Shown: positions 35,543 to 44,712 of the stretch, in pieces
How positions within the stretch are numbered: position 1 is the first letter of the stretch
Layout of the letters: each line of letters starts with the position of its first letter
NCBI GenBank assembly: GCA_963522035.1
Contig: CAUQYP010000003.1
Location: forward strand, 16,714-80,713
From: Noviherbaspirillum_A sp963522035
Lineage (GTDB): Bacteria; Pseudomonadota; Gammaproteobacteria; Burkholderiales; Burkholderiaceae_D
Direction: 5' to 3'
Length of the DNA stretch: 64,000 bases
Program-made: the position numbers and the translations under genes
Notes under the pieces: model-generated
The model's input: the letters and a program-made list of their open reading frames with translations, nothing else
What the model was told of the DNA's origin: nothing
The model's database searches: none

Positions 35543-36781
35543 ATGAAGATAAGTACGCGCAGGATGTTTTCCAGCATTAAGCAAATTTTCCAACCTACCA
35601 TTGTAATGCGTGACGAGCCCGCTTCCAATCCCATAACTAATCCGTTTACATCGGAACAAATGGATACGCTGCAATTTCTCGTCCAAACTATCGAAGAGCG
35701 CTCTCGTACCTTGGAATCGCTCATTCACATAATTGAAGAGCGTACAGGGACACTGGAATTGTTGCTGAGAAGCAATGAGCAACGGTTATCGCTGCTCGAA
35801 CAAAGAAATGATAAGGACGGCGCGCGTATCCAACAGCTAGAAAGGTTAGGTTTGACGACCGAAGAGCGATCGAGGACCTTGGAATTCATGCTCGTCGCTA
35901 TTGAAAAACAAGCTCAATCTACGGAACATCTAGTTCAAACCATTGAGCAACGTTCCAACACAATTGAATATGTGTCAAGACAAAATTCGTTTTCTTTGAC
36001 ACATATTCAAGAACAGTTACAAAAGTTTTATGTTGAGGCCATACCGGAGTTGATAAATTTACAAGGGCGGCCTGCATTCAATGCGTTAAATGTAATGCAA
36101 TTGGAAACGCTTTATCCAATTGCTGTGGATAGCAACGACCACATCAGTCCAGATTCCACAACTGAAGGTGTTTCGCGTCCTACTTTATTTGTGCAAGACT
36201 GTATCCGCGTTCTTGGGACAGAAATGAAATGTCTTGATTTAGGAACGGGCGGAGCAGGCTTGGTCTACGAATTTGCAAAAAATCAAGTTCTTGCAGTCGG
36301 CATTGACGGCTCCGACTTTTGCCGAGTAAACAAAATCGGTTACTGGCCACTGCTTCCAAATAATTTATTTACTTGTGACATCACAAAAAACTTTCGATTT
36401 TTATCGCGTGAGTCTAATAAGCAGTTGAGGTTTGAACTTATCACAAGCTGGGAAGTACTGGAACATATTGCGGAAGACGATTTGCCTGAGTTATTCGAAA
36501 ACATTACCGCTCATCTCGGGAGTGATGGTTATTTCATTGGCTCAATTTCACGAGTGGAATACCATGACAAGGATGGCGTTCCATATCATGTGACGCTTCA
36601 ATCGCGAGAATGGTGGAAACAGAAATTTGCCGAGAGTAATCTGATGATGCTAGAAAAACATCCATTCCATGAAAATTTCTTTTGTCGTGGTAATGGTCCA
36701 CGTTTTCAGGACTATCACAATTACTCGCAACATCCAGAGGATGGCTTTTTGTTTGTCGCAAAAGCATTAATAGAAGATTGA
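35543..36781 (+). CDS. Methyltransferase with N-terminal 14-residue-repeat coiled coil (possible chain terminator)
   Basis: A 412-residue protein in two parts. Residues 34-145 consist of eight consecutive 14-residue units without a break (for example TIEERSRTLESLI, IIEERTGTLELLL, TTEERSRTLEFML), two heptads each, predicting a long parallel coiled coil. Residues ~225-400 are a class I SAM methyltransferase with motif I CLDLGTGGAGLVYEFA (from C230), acidic motif II VGIDGSDF, and ELITSWEVLEHI. It starts 9 bases after wzt. By analogy with WbdD, a coiled-coil ruler joined to a capping methyltransferase partnering Wzm/Wzt, this may end and measure the O-polysaccharide. In WbdD the coiled coil is C-terminal; here the order is reversed and no kinase is seen. 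Confidence 0.75.
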   Translation: MKISTRRMFSSIKQIFQPTIVMRDEPASNPITNPFTSEQMDTLQFLVQTIEERSRTLESLIHIIEERTGTLELLLRSNEQRLSLLEQRNDKDGARIQQLERLGLTTEERSRTLEFMLVAIEKQAQSTEHLVQTIEQRSNTIEYVSRQNSFSLTHIQEQLQKFYVEAIPELINLQGRPAFNALNVMQLETLYPIAVDSNDHISPDSTTEGVSRPTLFVQDCIRVLGTEMKCLDLGTGGAGLVYEFAKNQVLAVGIDGSDFCRVNKIGYWPLLPNNLFTCDITKNFRFLSRESNKQLRFELITSWEVLEHIAEDDLPELFENITAHLGSDGYFIGSISRVEYHDKDGVPYHVTLQSREWWKQKFAESNLMMLEKHPFHENFFCRGNGPRFQDYHNYSQHPEDGFLFVAKALIED

Positions 36782-36862
36782 TTTGTAATATTTTGGGCAA
36801 TGCTAGACGCGTGTGATTTTTAAATACACCACTATTTAATCCGGAGTTCAGGAAGAGTAAGA

Positions 36863-37888
36863 ATGGCTTTTTGCCCAATTTTTTTATCTGTCGTATTCGT
36901 CGTACGAAATGAATCAGATCATATCGTCGCGATCCTGGAAGACGCGACGGCGCGCATTTCTTCTTATGTAAGCGATTATGAACTCATTATTGTCGACAAC
37001 GCTTCTGATGATGACAGTATTGTAGTCCTGAAGTCGTTGACTGCCGAAAATGGAATGCCAAATCTACAGGTTTATGCCTTAACCAAGGAAGTCGATGCAG
37101 ATACCGCGTCTTGGGTCGGCTTAGAAAGTGCACTTGGGGATTTTGTGGCAGTCATAGATCCTTTTTCTGACGACATTAATTTTTTAGCAGAAATGCTCGA
37201 CAAAGCCGTAAGCGGCGTGGACGTCGTTTTTGCAAGCAATAGCCAAAAAAGCCCTCAAAGTTTTGCCTATCGTCTAGCAGATGCGGTGTTCAATCGGATG
37301 TACAAATGGTTTAATGGAATACATTTGGTAAAGGAAGCTCCTCAATATCGAATTATCAGTAAGCGGGTAGTTAACTTTATCCTTCAGCATTCACAGCCAG
37401 CACTGACGTATCGTTATCTTCCAGCAACCGGCGGGTTCTCCCGCGTCAAACTTGAATACAGTGCAGCACCAACAGTGCGCCGGGTTAAACGGATGGGTGA
37501 GAGTGTTGATCGTGGGATACGGTTGTTAGTATCGACGACGCGCGCACCTATGCGACTCGTGACGTCGCTTTCCTTATTCGGTGCGCTGGCAAATTTAATC
37601 TATTCTGTCTATGTCGTGGCTATTTTTTTCACCAAAGCGGACGTGGTAGAAGGATGGGTTAGCATGTCCCTCCAGCAATCCGGAATGTTTTTCCTCATTT
37701 CGCTCGTTCTTCTGGTCCTTGGTGAATACATCCTGCATATGGCGAGCCTCTCAAACGAGGGGCCGCTTTATCATGTAGGTCAAGAGTTCACCAGCGCACG
37801 TATTACCCGCCGCGAAAAACTGAACATTGAGGAAGTCTCAGCAATATCGCATTCCGCATCGGACGATAAGCCAGACCGGGTCGGGTAA
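36863..37888 (+). CDS. Membrane-anchored family 2 glycosyltransferase (GtrB/DPM1-like)
   Basis: A 341-residue enzyme. GT-A core at 1-215: LSVVFVVRNESDHIVAIL, LIIVDNASDDDSI, and FVAVIDPFSDD in the place of the usual D-x-D. Two predicted membrane helices follow (about 235-262 and 275-300: SLFGALANLIYSVYVVAIFF and MFFLISLVLLVLGEYILHMA), as in polyprenyl-phosphate glycosyltransferases. It has a GGAAG ribosome site. It starts a same-strand set with the FAD oxidoreductase, SDR and TIM-barrel genes. It could charge undecaprenyl phosphate with the product of that module. Confidence 0.75.
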   Translation: MAFCPIFLSVVFVVRNESDHIVAILEDATARISSYVSDYELIIVDNASDDDSIVVLKSLTAENGMPNLQVYALTKEVDADTASWVGLESALGDFVAVIDPFSDDINFLAEMLDKAVSGVDVVFASNSQKSPQSFAYRLADAVFNRMYKWFNGIHLVKEAPQYRIISKRVVNFILQHSQPALTYRYLPATGGFSRVKLEYSAAPTVRRVKRMGESVDRGIRLLVSTTRAPMRLVTSLSLFGALANLIYSVYVVAIFFTKADVVEGWVSMSLQQSGMFFLISLVLLVLGEYILHMASLSNEGPLYHVGQEFTSARITRREKLNIEEVSAISHSASDDKPDRVG

Positions 37889-37901
37889 TGCCTGACGAGA
37901 T

Positions 37902-39041
37902 ATGAATCAAAACGGCATTCAAGACGCTGTAGTCATCGGCGGAGGTTTTTACGGTGCAGCAATAGCCATTTATCTTGCTCGACAACGCGGATTCAAGCGG
38001 ATTGTCCTGGTCGAGCGCGAGCAAGCATTGCTGCAACGTGCTTCGCTCAACAATCAAGCGCGTGTACACAACGGATATCACTATCCGCGCAGCTTCACAA
38101 CTGCTTATCGTAGTCGTATCAATTTGCCAAAGTTTGTACGTGATTGGTCGGATGCGGTAAAGCTGGACTTTACAAAGCTATATGCAATATCACGACGCAA
38201 TTCCAAGGTAACTTCCAGGCAATTCGAGAGATTTTGCCACGAAATCGGTGCAAGGATTACACGGGCTGATCCAAAATTGCAGAATTTATTCGAAAAGCGA
38301 TTAATCGAGGAAGTGTACCAAGTAGACGAATATGCATTCGATTCAACTAAATTGGCGAGTTGGGCAAAGCAAGAGCTGCAAGAGAGCAGTGTACAAATTC
38401 GGCTAGGGGCACGTGTGACGGCGATATCGCGTGGACCGAATGAAACGTTGCGAGCTACCGTGATTTGCAAGCCTGAGATCGAAAATATTATTTCCACACA
38501 ATATATATTTAACTGCACATATAGTGGATTGAACCAGTTCAAGGGAGAGTTCCTAGGAACACATACGCGTCTAAAACAGGAAATTACCGAGATGGCATTG
38601 ATGGAGTTGCCACCTCTGCTGCGCGAACTCGGAGTAACCGTGATGGACGGTCCATTTTTTTCAATGATGCCTTATCCTGCTCGCGGACTTCATACGCTTT
38701 CACATGTCCGTTATACTCCCCATCTGCAATGGGTTGATGAAGAGGGAATCGATCCATATGAAAAGTTGGCAAAGTATGCCTCTGAAACGCGTGTAGACCG
38801 AATGATGCGTGATGTTGCTAGATACGTGCCGTCAATGCAAGATGCCAAATATATTGATTCCCTGTTTGAAGTAAAAACCGTCTTAATAAAAAATGAAGGC
38901 GATGATGGGCGACCCATTCTTTTTGAGAAGCATCAGGAATTGCCCCGTTGCTATTCAATTCTGGGCGGAAAAATTGACAATATATATGATGTACTCGAAA
39001 AACTCGATGAAGAGCCTTTGGATCATCTGACATCGGCGTGA
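37902..39041 (+). CDS. FAD-dependent oxidoreductase (DAO superfamily)
   Basis: A 379-residue flavoenzyme. The dinucleotide loop VVIGGGFYGAAIA (G13-G18), ending in the acidic ribose binder VLVERE, is at the N-terminus; NNQARVHNGYHYPRS resembles the FAD-contacting segment of D-amino-acid-oxidase-like enzymes, and LPRCYSILGGKIDNIYDV the C-terminal FAD site. No signal peptide. It sits between a membrane GT2 and an SDR protein with short gaps (13 and 19 bases). Substrate unknown; oxidation of an alcohol or amine of a sugar or cyclitol is plausible. Confidence 0.75.
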   Translation: MNQNGIQDAVVIGGGFYGAAIAIYLARQRGFKRIVLVEREQALLQRASLNNQARVHNGYHYPRSFTTAYRSRINLPKFVRDWSDAVKLDFTKLYAISRRNSKVTSRQFERFCHEIGARITRADPKLQNLFEKRLIEEVYQVDEYAFDSTKLASWAKQELQESSVQIRLGARVTAISRGPNETLRATVICKPEIENIISTQYIFNCTYSGLNQFKGEFLGTHTRLKQEITEMALMELPPLLRELGVTVMDGPFFSMMPYPARGLHTLSHVRYTPHLQWVDEEGIDPYEKLAKYASETRVDRMMRDVARYVPSMQDAKYIDSLFEVKTVLIKNEGDDGRPILFEKHQELPRCYSILGGKIDNIYDVLEKLDEEPLDHLTSA

Positions 39042-39060
39042 TTGCGACACAGGAGAAAAA

Positions 39061-39840
39061 ATGCACGACGCATTGATTGGTTATACGGGTTTTGTCGGTT
39101 CGACGCTGCTGAAGCAAACGTCATTCGGGTCTTTGTATCGTTCCACGAACATTGCCGAGATTGAGGATAATTCGTTCTCCACAGTGGTTTGCGCTGGCGC
39201 ACCCGCGCAAAAATGGATAGCTAATGGTGATCCACGAACGGATCTGCAAAAAATCGAAACGCTGATCGACCACCTGCGTAAAGTCCGATGCACTTCCTTC
39301 ATACTTATCAGCACAAGCGATGTATTTAAGGATCCAGTTAAAGTAGACGAAGATACGGGGATTGTAGAAACTGGGCTACATGCATACGGGCTGCACCGGA
39401 GGTTACTTGAAAAATTTGTCATATCGCATTTCCCTAAGCATTTGATCATAAGACTGCCAGGATTAGTTGGACCTGGTCTGCGCAAGAACATCGTCTTTGA
39501 TCTGTTAAATGACAATAATTTGACATCTATTGATAGCCGTGGGGTGTTTCAGTTTTATCCAATGGTTAATCTTTGGACTGATATTCAGTCTTCACTGCAG
39601 GCTGGTTTAACCTTAGTGCACCTGACGGCAGAACCGGTAAGTGTCGCGGAAGTTGCTGCGGAGGGTTTTAACCGACCATTCGATAATGTGTTAGAGAAAG
39701 AGTCAGTCACGTATGACATGCGTTCTGTCCACGGTCGGACATTAGGCGGGACTGGCGCCTATCAATACAGCAAGCGTGAGACATTGCAGGCTATCCGCAC
39801 TTATGCGCAGTCCGAACCAATGGCGAAAAAACGGTCATAG
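39061..39840 (+). CDS. SDR/epimerase-like protein with Y-x-x-x-R
   Basis: A 259-residue Rossmann protein. The NAD loop is shortened, GYTGFVGSTL (G7, G10, G13). LISTSDVF corresponds to the SDR serine strand, but the catalytic Y-x-x-x-K reads YGLHR (Y109, R113), so the lysine is replaced by arginine. The usual ~300-residue epimerase length is not reached. AGGAG precedes the start. It may still bind NAD(P) and reduce a keto sugar, or be non-catalytic. Confidence 0.7.
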   Translation: MHDALIGYTGFVGSTLLKQTSFGSLYRSTNIAEIEDNSFSTVVCAGAPAQKWIANGDPRTDLQKIETLIDHLRKVRCTSFILISTSDVFKDPVKVDEDTGIVETGLHAYGLHRRLLEKFVISHFPKHLIIRLPGLVGPGLRKNIVFDLLNDNNLTSIDSRGVFQFYPMVNLWTDIQSSLQAGLTLVHLTAEPVSVAEVAAEGFNRPFDNVLEKESVTYDMRSVHGRTLGGTGAYQYSKRETLQAIRTYAQSEPMAKKRS

Positions 39841-39849
39841 GGAGAAACG

Positions 39850-40695
39850 ATGAGGCTAGCAATTTCAAACATCGCATGGGATGTTTCTGAAGATCAAGCA
39901 ATGGTCGAGTTGTTGCAGCGCTATCAAGTGGATGCGATCGACATTGCGCCTGGCAAATATTTTTCAGATCCAGAAACTGCCAGCGACCGCCAAATCATGC
40001 AGATTAGGCAATGGTGGGATGAACAAGGAATTGAAATTACCGGTATGCAAGCATTGTTATTCGGTACTACCGGATTAAATCTTTTTGGTTCTCCGGAAAG
40101 TCAGGATTCAATGTTGAGACGTCTTGACGCAGTGTGCCGCATTGCTTCCGGCTTGGGCGCGCCGCGGCTTGTATTTGGCTCGCCGAAAAATCGTGATCGG
40201 AGCGCTTTAGACGACGAGCAGACGGAGGCGGTTGCGCTTGCATTTTTCCAACGGCTTGGCGGGATTGCCCAGTCGCACGGCGTCCAGATTTGCTTGGAGC
40301 CGAATCCAAGCAGCTACGGCTGCAACTTCATGACAAATAGTGTGGAAACGGCAAGCATTGTCGAGCGCCTCTCGCATCCGGCTATTCGCATGCAATTTGA
40401 TACCGGGGCGTCTGCAATGAACGGCGAAGATCCTGGAAGTATCATTAGTCAGTTTTCACATCTCATTGGACATATACACGCCAGCGAGCCGAATCTGGCG
40501 CCGATTGGGATTGGAAACGTCAATCATCTGGAGGTGGCATTTGCGCTAGGTCGTCTACTCCAGAAACATGTGGTCTCGATCGAGATGGTTGCGACAACCA
40601 ACGAGCCACATTTACACGCGATAGAACGATCTCTTGCCACTGCCATACAGTGCTACGTAGCGCCATTTCGTGAAAGTGTCGAAGGAACATCATGA
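39850..40695 (+). CDS. Sugar phosphate isomerase/epimerase-like TIM barrel
   Basis: A 281-residue member of the xylose-isomerase-like AP endonuclease-2 superfamily. The four expected metal ligands can be placed at CLEPNPSSYG (Glu), MQFDTGASAMN (Asp), GHIHASEPNL (His) and VSIEMVAT (Glu). The start has GGGAGA. It ends the FAD/SDR/TIM set; 233 non-coding bases follow. Such proteins act as epimerases, isomerases or dehydratases of sugars and inositols. Confidence 0.75.
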   Translation: MRLAISNIAWDVSEDQAMVELLQRYQVDAIDIAPGKYFSDPETASDRQIMQIRQWWDEQGIEITGMQALLFGTTGLNLFGSPESQDSMLRRLDAVCRIASGLGAPRLVFGSPKNRDRSALDDEQTEAVALAFFQRLGGIAQSHGVQICLEPNPSSYGCNFMTNSVETASIVERLSHPAIRMQFDTGASAMNGEDPGSIISQFSHLIGHIHASEPNLAPIGIGNVNHLEVAFALGRLLQKHVVSIEMVATTNEPHLHAIERSLATAIQCYVAPFRESVEGTS

Positions 40696-40928
40696 ATTAA
40701 GTTGTTTAGACGCTTGATATCATGTGTACTATTGAAGTCATTATTCTGGTTGTCCGAACCCCGCAGAATCTGTAGTTGCGTTTTTGACGTAATTACAGAT
40801 TCTGCCCTTAACTTCCTAAGTCGGTCCGAAAAGATAATCTTTTGGGCTACACTTATCATAATTACTTCTCACACCCAAAAGCAAATTACAGTTTAAAGCT
40901 CAGGTAGTGTTAAAGGTAAAAATCAAAA

Positions 40929-41756
40929 ATGACATCGAATTCAGCAAGTAGTAGTGTGCTAAAAAGTAACTGGCAGGTTCCGAAATTCGACGTAAAGCTT
41001 GAAATGGGTCGGCGACATTTATGGTGTGTCGTCATACCAGTGATCAATGAAGGAAATAGAATTCGCCAGTTGTTGGAGCGTATTAGCAACATTAACATAA
41101 GCGGTATAGCAGATATAATCATTGTAGACGGTGGCAGTACGGACGGTTCAATGGATCTGGACTTTCTCAAGTCGCATGACATCAGCACTCTGCTTGTAAA
41201 AACTGATGTTGGCAAACTTAGCGCCCAACTGCGCTGCGCATATGCATATGCTCTAAATCGTGGCTATGAGGGTATCGTTACAATTGACGGTAACGATAAA
41301 GATGATCCCAAGCCAATTCCGGAATTTATCGATGCCCTCGAAAAAGGCTACGACTTTGTACAAGCCTCCCGATTTATTTCAGGAGGTGCCGCGGAAAATA
41401 CACCTAAATCGCGTGACCTGGCGATCCGCTGGATTCATGCACCAATGTTGAGTTTTTTTTCAGGGTTTCACTGGACAGATACCACACAAGGATTCCGAGC
41501 CTATAGTCGGAAAATGCTGCTGGATCCACGTGTCGCTCCTTTTCGCGATATTTTCAATACATATGAACTATTAGCTTATCTTTCTTATCGTGTACCAAAA
41601 CTGGGTTTTCGCTGTATTGAAAAGCCGACAGCCCGGAAATACCCAAAAGGTGAAGTTCCAACAAAAATCAGCGGATTTCGTGGAAACTTATCTGTGCTAA
41701 AAGTATTATTTTTTGCCTGTTTCGGAAAATATAATCCAGTAGATTCAATTAAATGA
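40929..41756 (+). CDS. Dolichol-phosphate-mannose-synthase-like glycosyltransferase
   Basis: A 275-residue GT2 enzyme. CVVIPVINEGNRIRQLLERI, IIIVDGGSTDGSMD, and the metal motif VTIDGNDKDDPKPIPEFIDA are visible; RWIHAPMLSFFSGFHWTDTTQGFRAY resembles the acceptor segment of DPM1/GtrB (written here in two overlapping parts: HWTDTTQGFRAYS). No clear C-terminal membrane helix. It overlaps the next gene, a polytopic protein, by ATGA, suggesting a donor-making GT2 plus a membrane GT-C pair. Confidence 0.78.
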   Translation: MTSNSASSSVLKSNWQVPKFDVKLEMGRRHLWCVVIPVINEGNRIRQLLERISNINISGIADIIIVDGGSTDGSMDLDFLKSHDISTLLVKTDVGKLSAQLRCAYAYALNRGYEGIVTIDGNDKDDPKPIPEFIDALEKGYDFVQASRFISGGAAENTPKSRDLAIRWIHAPMLSFFSGFHWTDTTQGFRAYSRKMLLDPRVAPFRDIFNTYELLAYLSYRVPKLGFRCIEKPTARKYPKGEVPTKISGFRGNLSVLKVLFFACFGKYNPVDSIK

Positions 41757-44002
41757 AAATTAAACAATGGACGAGTAGTAGAAAAAAATTAACTGGAGGG
41801 ATCGCTTTTGTATTTGCTACAGGCGTTGCTGCCTTCAATATTTTTCTTGCTTTCCTTCTTTCTCCATCCGTTCAAGTCGCTGATGGGTGGGCCGCCTTAA
41901 GCAGAATAATGCATTTTAATGCGGGCGAAATGAGTTGGTTGGAATATATTTTCAGACCGCATGGTGCGCATTTGCATTCCATAGTTTATTTTTTTACATG
42001 GATTGACTATAAGTTCGTATATGGACAACAAATATTAACTGAGATCGTATCACTTGGCGCTACCGGGTTGTACTGTGCATTTCTCGTGTTTCTAGTCGTT
42101 CGAAAAGCATTAAATGTAGAGTCTGCATCCGTTCTTGTGATAATCGCGGCATCGGCGACTGCTGCAGTCATAACAGGGATCTCGGATCAAGAGACCATGT
42201 TGCAACCATTTCAAGTGGTGTTAAGTTTTGCAAGATTAAGTTATGCATTACTGTTGTGGTTTTTAATTGGGGCGTTAATTTCTGGAAATAAAATAAATTA
42301 TGTTCTAATTATATCGATTTCCATGTTAGCAGTAACTTTTCATGGAACCGGTTATGTGTTTGCAGTGAGTATAATTTTGGCCCATCTCCTTGTATGTCGG
42401 AATCCTTGGTGGTTCTTATCTTCTGCCTTTCCGTTGATATCGGCTATTTTCGTCCAGTCATACTTTTCAACTGGTGGAGGAGAGCTCTCTAACCTGGGCA
42501 AAGTTTTGAACTGGGATGGATTCTTGGAATTTTTCCCTTCAGTATCGGCATTTTTTGTTGTCCCGTTTGCGCATTGGATTTCTGCAGAGGGAACTACATT
42601 ATTGCTTGGCGCAGGGTTTATCTTATTTGTTTCCATATCTGTACTCACCATTTGCGCATGTGTTCGAATCCTAGGGATTAAATCTACTGTCGTGTCGGCA
42701 TGGTGGTTCGAGGCAAAGAAGAAGCGTGCTGATGGAATGTATGATAGGGAACTCGTGTTCTTTGCAATTATGGGCCTTGTTGTACTTATGTCAGCATCTG
42801 CGACAGCTCTCTTCTGGATTGTTCGTACGGATGGTTCAGGGGTAAATACCAAGCCGTACCAGAATATTTTTGTCGCGACACGCTACGGGGCGACATCGAG
42901 CCTGGCATATGTAATGGTGATCGTTTCTCTGTTCCATTTTTCTTATCACTCACATTTGAAGAAAAATTGGTCAATATTAAGAAGTTCTTTATTGACGATT
43001 GCTCCGTTGTTAATCTTGTTCATAGGTATCTGGGCATCGATACTTACGTTTCGGGGATACCAATCTGATGATCGACTTAATATTTCGGTAGCAGGTCTCT
43101 CTTTGGGACTTTCTCCATTTCTACCGGAAACAGAATCAATTTGGCTTAATGCCAAGGACGATTGGTATTGGAATAAAGAACTGCCCTTCGTAGTTGCATC
43201 GGCTCGAGCCGAACGGATAGGACCCTGGCATAATCTGCCCGCAATCGGTACGACAGGTATAGCTGTTTCCGGTAGCTATCCAATAGAGCATATAACTCGG
43301 CAACCGGTTACCGGTGATTCTTCTTCAAGACATTGTGGTTTTTCTGGAACAATATCCATTAAAACGTTAAATCTGCCAAAATCCAGCTTTATTCTTCCAG
43401 TGTCTACGGCTGATGGAGTTATTGCCGGATATGCTGTTCTCACGCGGCAAAGTGCAAATCTACCGAACAGGGATGTCCGTGGTTTCGTTTTGTGTCCAAA
43501 TAGAATTGCACATTCAGGCACGTTATTTGTAAACCACGATCTATCAACTTCTGGAAACATCCGTCAACAAGCCACTCCGCTTGATTTGCAAGGTTTTGGC
43601 ACTACAGCTATTGAGCCTTTGTCAATAATGAAAGGCGGGATTGAGTGTAGAGTAGAGCCAAAAACTTTGAATATTGGATCCTTGGATGTTGATGTCAAAG
43701 TGACTATTCGCAATCTCAGTGATTTCGACTGGAAGCTTAATCAAGGAAAGTATCCTCTCGGCATCGGAGTACATTATTGGAAAAATGATGGCACTTTGCT
43801 TCAATGGGATAATGGTTTTAGAATTCCTGGTGATTTAGATATTGTAAGTGGAAATTCGAGAGAAATATCGATATCGTTTCCATTGCTTGATTCGGAAAAA
43901 ATTTATTTTAATCAAGGGGACATTGTTGTGGAGATCGGTCTTGTCCAAGACGGTGTCGCTTGGTTTAAAAATATAAGCTGTAAGATTGTAGTGAGAAGAT
44001 AG
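41753..44002 (+). CDS. Polytopic membrane protein, possible GT-C glycosyltransferase
   Basis: A 749-residue protein. About 9-10 hydrophobic helices lie within residues 15-450, with an early extracytoplasmic acidic site (SVQVADGWAALS) in the position where GT-C enzymes hold their catalytic Asp. Residues ~460-749 form a soluble C-terminal part, the last ~130 with beta-sandwich character (GSLDVDVKVTIRNLSDFDWK). Together with the overlapping GT2 this resembles O-antigen-modifying gtr pairs, in which the membrane enzyme transfers a sugar from undecaprenyl phosphate in the periplasm. Strongly A+T-rich. Not matched to a named family. Confidence 0.6.
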   Translation: MKIKQWTSSRKKLTGGIAFVFATGVAAFNIFLAFLLSPSVQVADGWAALSRIMHFNAGEMSWLEYIFRPHGAHLHSIVYFFTWIDYKFVYGQQILTEIVSLGATGLYCAFLVFLVVRKALNVESASVLVIIAASATAAVITGISDQETMLQPFQVVLSFARLSYALLLWFLIGALISGNKINYVLIISISMLAVTFHGTGYVFAVSIILAHLLVCRNPWWFLSSAFPLISAIFVQSYFSTGGGELSNLGKVLNWDGFLEFFPSVSAFFVVPFAHWISAEGTTLLLGAGFILFVSISVLTICACVRILGIKSTVVSAWWFEAKKKRADGMYDRELVFFAIMGLVVLMSASATALFWIVRTDGSGVNTKPYQNIFVATRYGATSSLAYVMVIVSLFHFSYHSHLKKNWSILRSSLLTIAPLLILFIGIWASILTFRGYQSDDRLNISVAGLSLGLSPFLPETESIWLNAKDDWYWNKELPFVVASARAERIGPWHNLPAIGTTGIAVSGSYPIEHITRQPVTGDSSSRHCGFSGTISIKTLNLPKSSFILPVSTADGVIAGYAVLTRQSANLPNRDVRGFVLCPNRIAHSGTLFVNHDLSTSGNIRQQATPLDLQGFGTTAIEPLSIMKGGIECRVEPKTLNIGSLDVDVKVTIRNLSDFDWKLNQGKYPLGIGVHYWKNDGTLLQWDNGFRIPGDLDIVSGNSREISISFPLLDSEKIYFNQGDIVVEIGLVQDGVAWFKNISCKIVVRR

Positions 44003-44712
44003 CAGCGAATTCTATTAATTTAATTGACGTTGAATGCTATCTGCAGGTTGGTGTTTATTTAAACTGAACATTGCAGATTTGGGCTTAATCGAAAGAATGT
44101 TGGATGTCTCATCGAAATGCACAGGTTTCAACAATGCTAGCCTATCGAAGGCAGATAATTTTGTTTAATTCTTTTGGCGCAACTTGAATCTCCCTTGTAA
44201 GCGGGAATTTTCGACGTGGACATAATGCCGAGGTCGACATCTAGGCACTCCAGCAGGTATGGAGAATGAAAATTACTTGTTAGAAATGTATTGCAACGCC
44301 CGGCAAGCACTACGAATGCGATGATGCTCGCCACTGCTGCGGCGTATTGTCTGATGGCGCAGGTACAGATCGCTTGTTTGGTAATCGATCGGTCCATCGC
44401 CTGTTTGCTGCTGCGCTTTGCTACCGGTCGAAAGTCGGTCAATGCAGGCTGTCACGGCAGCGTGCGCATGGGTAGTCTGGTCCAGCGCGGGAATTGCTTT
44501 TCGGCAGCATTGGCGGTCGAGGCCCAGGCCTCTGAAGAGAGTGTCAGGTGTGTTTAATCTCAGGCCGGATTAAGTCGTGTATGTAGGTAGATAGCGGCAA
44601 CTCATCGTTGTTAAGGTATCTGTATGTTGTAAAATCGCGGACTCGGTAAAATCTTCGATCCCTATATGCTTCACATCCTTGTTGCATATAAACTAACTAA
44701 ATGGCGAGATAA
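44003..44712. other. 710-base non-coding joint before gmd, possible gene remnant
   Basis: No intact gene. The first ~280 bases are A+T-rich like the preceding block, while 44290-44560 is noticeably richer in G+C and resembles host coding composition, but every frame there is broken by stops or lacks a start signal. This suggests the decayed end of a backbone gene at the right joint of the acquired block. The last ~130 bases should hold the gmd promoter. Confidence 0.45.
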
